DNA of 18,329 bases from Clostridia bacterium (GTDB lineage Bacteria; Bacillota; Clostridia; Oscillospirales; CAG-382). Position numbers and translations under genes: made by a program. The number at the start of each line of letters is the position of its first letter. Positions within the stretch are counted from its first letter, which is position 1. The stretch is taken from contig JAGDBE010000090.1 of assembly GCA_017959195.1 (NCBI GenBank), positions 1 to 18,329 of the forward strand, in the 5' to 3' direction. The notes under the pieces were generated by a model that was not told the origin of the DNA, did not search any database, and was given only the letters and a program-made list of their open reading frames with translations. This document shows, in pieces, positions 14,550 to 18,329 of the stretch.

Positions 14550-15409
14550 GTTTTTTGACCGTCGTTTTCGTTTGTTTCGGCGCTTTCCTCTTCCTTTTCT
14601 TTTTTGCGCGTGATTTTTGCAAACGACGGCAGTTCGTTTACGCATTTTTTATAGGTCCGCGTAAAATACGACATATTCGAAAATCCGCATGCGCCCGCCG
14701 CCTCGGATGCCGTCATTCCGTCCCTTATAAGCCGCTTTGCCTCCTTGCAGCGCACGACGTTCAAGTATTCGAAAATCGTCTGCCCCGTTACAAGTTTGAA
14801 TTCCCTCGTCAGATAATATTTGCTTATTCCGACGTAAGAGGCGATATCCTCAAGAGTTATGACGTTAGCTAAATTTTCCCTTATATAAATCATGGCGAGT
14901 TTTACGCGCGAAAACGATACCGATTCCTTCTTTTTCGTATTGTTGTCCGCCGTTTCTACGTAATATCTTTTCAGCGTTATAAGCAGGTTCAGCACCGCAA
15001 GCCTTATCTCGGCGGCGCGAAGCGAGTCCTTCACCTTTACCGCCTCCACGACTTTGTCAAATTCCTTATTCAGTCTTTCGTCGCGTATTCTGTTCTTGAA
15101 CAGCGCTTTGTCGGTGGGCACGCCGTTTGTACGGCAGAAATCTCTGTCGACAATCAGGCAGTGATATACCACTTCGGAATCGGAATAAATCGTATGCAGG
15201 TTATTTGAGTTTATCACAAATATATCGCCCACGGTAAAATCGTGTTCCGTGCCTTCGCAGTCCACAGTCCCGCTTCCCTTGATACAGCATAGTATCTCTA
15301 TATTCGTGTGCCAGTTGGGGTGCTCCTTCTGTCCGCCGCGCATGGTGTCGGTATGAAAGACGACCGGTATGAGCGGATCGGGCATTATATGCGGTTCGTA
15401 TACTAACAT
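14522..15409 (-). CDS. AraC-family transcriptional regulator with cupin sensor domain
   Basis: The 295-residue protein is a likely sugar-responsive activator. The N-terminal cupin domain (about 15-90) has HPNWHTNIEILCCIKGSG and GDIFVINSNNLHTI, a typical effector-binding barrel. The C-terminal domain has two helix-turn-helix units: ITLEDIASYVGISKYYLTREF (184-204) and TASEAAGACGFSNMSYFTRTYKK (233-255). An unusual acidic/lysine-rich tail of about 28 residues follows, ending in NIFTSLI, which is not part of the domain. A strong ribosome site (AGGAG) supports the start. It is divergent from the isomerase/dehydrogenase operon, which suggests it controls that operon, a common arrangement in Clostridia. 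Confidence 0.93.
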   Translation of the reverse strand: MLVYEPHIMPDPLIPVVFHTDTMRGGQKEHPNWHTNIEILCCIKGSGTVDCEGTEHDFTVGDIFVINSNNLHTIYSDSEVVYHCLIVDRDFCRTNGVPTDKALFKNRIRDERLNKEFDKVVEAVKVKDSLRAAEIRLAVLNLLITLKRYYVETADNNTKKKESVSFSRVKLAMIYIRENLANVITLEDIASYVGISKYYLTREFKLVTGQTIFEYLNVVRCKEAKRLIRDGMTASEAAGACGFSNMSYFTRTYKKCVNELPSFAKITRKKEKEEESAETNENDGQKTCNIFTSLI

Positions 15410-15423
15410 TTTGTTCTCCTTCT

Positions 15424-15439
15424 AACGCAATATTGTGTT
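15424..15439. promoter_or_regulatory. Palindromic operator candidate upstream of the AraC-type gene
   Basis: A 16-bp near-perfect palindrome (AACGCAATATTGTGTT, one mismatched pair) lies just before the AraC gene's ribosome site. On the minus strand a TTGACA (15451-15446) has no good -10 at 17 bases (GCGTTA), and the palindrome covers that position. It may be an autoregulatory or catabolite-type operator. Confidence 0.5.
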
Positions 15440-15460
15440 ATAAGTTGTCAAAAAAGTGTA

Positions 15461-15489
15461 TTGTAATTTTTTCTTATATATTATACAAT
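15461..15489 (+). promoter_or_regulatory. Promoter of the isomerase/dehydrogenase operon
   Basis: On the plus strand TTGTAA (15461-15466), a 17-base spacer and TACAAT (15484-15489) lie about 58 bases before the first ATG. Both boxes are one or two bases off consensus, as expected for a controlled promoter. The AAAGGAGG ribosome site before the ATG is strong. Confidence 0.75.
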
Positions 15490-15546
15490 AAAATTAGAGA
15501 ATAATCAATAATTTTTATATGTTTTTTCAAAAAAGGAGGAACAAAA

Positions 15547-16404
15547 ATGTACAATTTTCCTATCGGCGCCATGCTTGAATCATTCAGGCTCGACAGGAGC
15601 GCTGCAATCAAAAAAGCCGCCGAAATCGGCGTAAACGGCATTCAGATGTATGCGACTGAAGGTCAGAATTCCCCCGAAAATCTGTCCGCGTCCGACAGAA
15701 AGGCTCTTCTCGACGAAGTAAAGTCGAGCGGACTCTGCTTCTCGGCTCTCTGCGGAGACCTGGGCAAGGGATTCGGTAACAAGGACCTCAACCCCGAGCT
15801 CATCGAAAAGTCAAAGAGAATCATCGACCTTGCAAAAGACCTCGAAACAGACATCGTAACGACGCACATCGGCGTTGTTCCCGAGGACCCCAATCACGAA
15901 AGATATAAGATCATGCAGGAAGCATGCTTTGAACTCGCTCAGTATGCGGACAGCGTAAACGCTCACTTTGCGGTTGAAACCGGTCCCGAACCGGCATCAC
16001 GTCTCTGCGCGTTCCTCGACACGCTCGGCTCGACCGGCGTTGCTGTAAACTTAGACCCCGCAAATCTCGTTATGGTAAGCGAAGATGACCCTGTAAAAGC
16101 GGTTCACACCCTTAAAAAATACATCGTTCACACCCACGCGAAAGACGGCGTAAATCTGCATCCGGTAAATCCCGAATACTTTTTCAAGGTATTTCATCCC
16201 GCACCCGTCGATTTCTTCAAAATAGAATATTTCAGAGAACTTCCGCTCGGAACGGGCGGCGTAGACTTCCCGAACTATCTTAAAGCGCTTGAAGAAATAG
16301 GTTTCAAGGGCTTCCTCACGATAGAAAGAGAAGTCGGTGAAACGCCCGAAAAGGACATCCGCATTGCCTGCGACTTCTTAAAGAAAACGATAAGCGAAAA
16401 TTAA
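15547..16404 (+). CDS. Sugar phosphate isomerase/epimerase, xylose-isomerase-like TIM barrel
   Basis: The 285-residue protein belongs to the AP-endonuclease-2/IolE-type TIM-barrel superfamily, metal-dependent enzymes that isomerise, epimerise or dehydrate sugars and keto-polyols. The four metal-ligand regions are present: Glu144 in VETGPEP, Asp170 in NLDPANL, His197 in HTHAKDG and Glu260 in TIEREVG. GTGGVDFPNYLKAL (235-248) is the usual loop before the last strand. The substrate cannot be read from sequence. The first gene of the operon, it is preceded by AAAGGAGG and a promoter, and the next gene follows after 25 bases. Its closest analogues in context are isomerases beside Gfo/Idh/MocA dehydrogenases. 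Confidence 0.88.
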   Translation: MYNFPIGAMLESFRLDRSAAIKKAAEIGVNGIQMYATEGQNSPENLSASDRKALLDEVKSSGLCFSALCGDLGKGFGNKDLNPELIEKSKRIIDLAKDLETDIVTTHIGVVPEDPNHERYKIMQEACFELAQYADSVNAHFAVETGPEPASRLCAFLDTLGSTGVAVNLDPANLVMVSEDDPVKAVHTLKKYIVHTHAKDGVNLHPVNPEYFFKVFHPAPVDFFKIEYFRELPLGTGGVDFPNYLKALEEIGFKGFLTIEREVGETPEKDIRIACDFLKKTISEN

Positions 16405-16429
16405 AAAATATAAATAAAGGAGATTTATC

Positions 16430-17497
16430 ATGTCAGAAAAGTTGAAAATCGCGCTTATAGGCGCGGGAAACATTGCAAACACGCACATCGCCGCATACAG
16501 AAGAATCCCCGGAGTTGAAGTTTACGCAATTTGCGACATCGACGAAAGCCGTCTCAACATCACGGCAAATCAGTACGGCATTGAAAGAAGATACACGGAT
16601 CTTGACAAAATGCTTTCTGAACTCCCCGAGCTCGACGCGGCAAGCGTTTGCGTATGGAACTGCAACCATGCGGAATGTACGATAAAGGCTCTTAACGCGG
16701 GACTTCACGTTCTCTGCGAAAAGCCCATGGCTTACAACACCGCTGAAGCAATCGCAATGAAGGAAGCTGCAGAGAAAAACGGAAAGCTCCTCATGATCGG
16801 CTTCGTTCTCAGATTTTCAAATGAAGCGAAAATCGCGAAAGACCTCATCTCCAAAGACCTGCTCGGCGACATTTACTATGCGAAAGCACAGTTCATAAGA
16901 CGCCACGGCAACCCCGGCGGCTGGTTCTCCGACATTGAAAGAAGCGGCGGCGGCCCCGTTATAGACATAGGCGTTCACGTAATCGACCTCACAAGATACC
17001 TCATGGGTCTTCCGAAGCCGGTAAGCGTATATGCCGTTACAAACCACAAGCTCGGCAGAAGAGATTACTTAAAGAATCACGTTGACTGGGCTCCTTTAAA
17101 CGCTTCTCCGTCTGACCCCGACACCGTTGAAGACTTTGCAACGGCGCTCATCAGATACGACAACGGCGCGGTTCTCAGCCTTGAGACGACCTACGACATC
17201 AACCTGCCCGACAACAATACTCGCCTTCTCTGCGGTACCAAGGGCGGTCTTTCGATAGGCGAAAGAGAAATGATTCTCTACAACGATACGGACGGATTCC
17301 TCTCCGACGTGAGAATCGACAAGAGAAACTACAAGGAAGCGGGCGACTTCTTCGTTGCCGAGCTGTCGCACTTCGTTGACTGTATTACGAAGGGCATAAA
17401 GTGCCAGAATCCCGCAGAAGACGGCGTGGCAATAATGAAGATTCTCGACGCTATCTACGAATCGGCAAAGACGGGACACGAAGTTGTGCTTGACTGA
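16430..17497 (+). CDS. Gfo/Idh/MocA-family NAD(P)-dependent oxidoreductase
   Basis: This 355-residue enzyme should oxidise or reduce a sugar or polyol hydroxyl with a nicotinamide cofactor. The N-terminal Rossmann domain has IALIGAGNIANTHI (7-20) and the acidic residue after the second strand (AICDIDES). The catalytic Lys is in CEKPMA (Lys98). The C-terminal domain carries GGGPVIDIGVHVIDLTRYL with Asp179 and His183, the catalytic pair typical of active members. It is thus likely functional. The substrate is not determined; inositol, gluconate-type and 3-keto-sugar dehydrogenases all share this form. Ribosome site AAAGGAG. It lies between two TIM-barrel isomerases. Confidence 0.93.
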   Translation: MSEKLKIALIGAGNIANTHIAAYRRIPGVEVYAICDIDESRLNITANQYGIERRYTDLDKMLSELPELDAASVCVWNCNHAECTIKALNAGLHVLCEKPMAYNTAEAIAMKEAAEKNGKLLMIGFVLRFSNEAKIAKDLISKDLLGDIYYAKAQFIRRHGNPGGWFSDIERSGGGPVIDIGVHVIDLTRYLMGLPKPVSVYAVTNHKLGRRDYLKNHVDWAPLNASPSDPDTVEDFATALIRYDNGAVLSLETTYDINLPDNNTRLLCGTKGGLSIGEREMILYNDTDGFLSDVRIDKRNYKEAGDFFVAELSHFVDCITKGIKCQNPAEDGVAIMKILDAIYESAKTGHEVVLD

Positions 17498-17515
17498 TGA
17501 AAAGAGGGTAAAGAC

Positions 17516-18329
17516 ATGAAAATATCACTCAGTGCATATTCGTTCAGCCAGAAGCTGAACAGGCGTGAAATGACCCAGCTCGACTGCGCGCTTAAAGCAA
17601 AAGAGCTCGGCTTTGACGCAATAGAATACACCGACATTTTCGGAAGAACCTACGAAGATCAGATCGCATACGCAAAAAAGATTAAAGAGGCGGCAGAAAA
17701 CGTAGGCATCGAAATCGGCTCGTACGTCGTTTCGGCGTGTCTTTACAAGGACACTGCGGAAGAGCGCAGAGCTGAAATCGAAACCGTTAAGAAAAAGCTC
17801 GACATCGCGAGCATTTTAGGCGCAAAAATTTTCCGCCACGACGTACTTTACGCAACCGGTAAGACGGGCGAATCGAGAAGTTTCGGCCTCATGCTCCCCT
17901 ACATTGCGGAAGCAACGAGAGAGATTTCCGAATACGGCAAATCGCTCGGCATTACGACCTGCACCGAAAACCACAGCTTCATCGCTCAGGACAGTTACAG
18001 AATGGAGCAGCTTTTCAACGCGGTTAACCACGACAACTACGGTCTGCTCATCGACATAGGAAACTTTGTCTGCGCCGACGAGAACCCCTTGCAGGCGGTA
18101 TCAAGACTTGCATCGTGCGCGGTTCACGCACACATCAAGGACTTTATCATAAGAGACCACCCGATTCACGAGTTCGGCTACTTTGAGACGAGGGGCTGCA
18201 ACTACGTTTGCGGCACGATTTTAGGCGAGGGCGACGTACCCGTTAAGAAGTGCCTTGCGATACTCAAGAGAGCCGGCTATGAGGGCGACCTCGTAATAGA
18301 ATACGAGGCAAACCACGAGTGCATCGACG
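17516..18329 (+). CDS. Second sugar phosphate isomerase/epimerase (TIM barrel), 3' end cut by window
   Basis: The frame starts at the ATG at 17516, 18 bases after the dehydrogenase stop, with AGAGGG as ribosome site. It stays open to the window edge (271 codons seen), so the C-terminus is missing. The protein is in the same TIM-barrel superfamily as the first gene but clearly divergent: MKISLSAYSFSQKL at the start, Glu151 in CTENHS, Asp180 in LLIDIGNF, His206 in HAHIKD and Glu262 in VIEYEAN supply the metal site. GTILGEGDVPVKKCL is the usual loop. The pair of different isomerases around a dehydrogenase suggests consecutive steps of one pathway. Confidence 0.9.
   Translation, partial: MKISLSAYSFSQKLNRREMTQLDCALKAKELGFDAIEYTDIFGRTYEDQIAYAKKIKEAAENVGIEIGSYVVSACLYKDTAEERRAEIETVKKKLDIASILGAKIFRHDVLYATGKTGESRSFGLMLPYIAEATREISEYGKSLGITTCTENHSFIAQDSYRMEQLFNAVNHDNYGLLIDIGNFVCADENPLQAVSRLASCAVHAHIKDFIIRDHPIHEFGYFETRGCNYVCGTILGEGDVPVKKCLAILKRAGYEGDLVIEYEANHECID

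Noticed and set aside
15547..18329. Assignment of the right-hand operon as inositol (iol) or C-glycoside genes
   Set aside because: Only superfamily motifs are visible; no diagnostic gene or subunit is present, so the claim was kept as a hypothesis.

Overview
The window reads as a chromosomal segment of an anaerobic, low-to-mid GC Gram-positive bacterium, most likely an uncultured gut-type Clostridia. The reasons are an rnf operon in the clostridial order C-D-G-E-A-B, a spoVG gene, a large Bacillus/Clostridium-type SRP RNA with an Alu domain, a YerB-type (DUF3048) lipoprotein, a PHP-family histidinol phosphatase, and near-consensus sigma-A promoters (TTGACA/TATAAT). No transposon, phage, CRISPR array or tRNA is visible. 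Most of the window is core housekeeping DNA.

Layout. Positions 1-594 (+) hold the 3' part of a HisJ-type PHP phosphatase. It converges on the rnf operon through a symmetrical bidirectional terminator (607-639). The six-gene rnfCDGEAB operon (5731-651, minus) encodes the membrane ferredoxin:NAD+ oxidoreductase, an ion pump, and starts from a clear promoter at 5780-5808. Upstream is murC (minus), divergent from spoVG (+). Downstream of spoVG, on the opposite strand, lies the gene for the large SRP RNA (about 7960-7640), which is not protein coding and has its own promoter. Next come an OmpR-type response regulator without a visible partner kinase, a degenerate MogA/MoaB-like protein of unknown function, rpiB, acpP, and the set DUF3048 lipoprotein - argS - yebC, all on the minus strand.

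The right end (15410-18329) is a different kind of locus. An AraC-type regulator (minus) is divergent from a plus-strand operon of a TIM-barrel sugar isomerase/epimerase, a Gfo/Idh/MocA dehydrogenase and a second TIM-barrel isomerase/epimerase that runs off the window. This is a typical regulated carbohydrate or polyol catabolic module; the substrate cannot be read from the sequence.

How parts fit together. Rnf couples reduced ferredoxin to NAD+ and builds an ion gradient, as expected for a fermenter. MurC, AcpP and ArgS are basic wall, lipid and translation functions. The observations most worth a second look are the spoVG/SRP RNA convergent arrangement (no terminator visible between them), the degenerate MogA-like protein with a large insert, inverted repeats next to the response-regulator and AraC promoters, a tandem repeat between murC and spoVG, and altered flavinylation motifs in RnfD and RnfG. 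I saw no clear evidence of an entirely new system.
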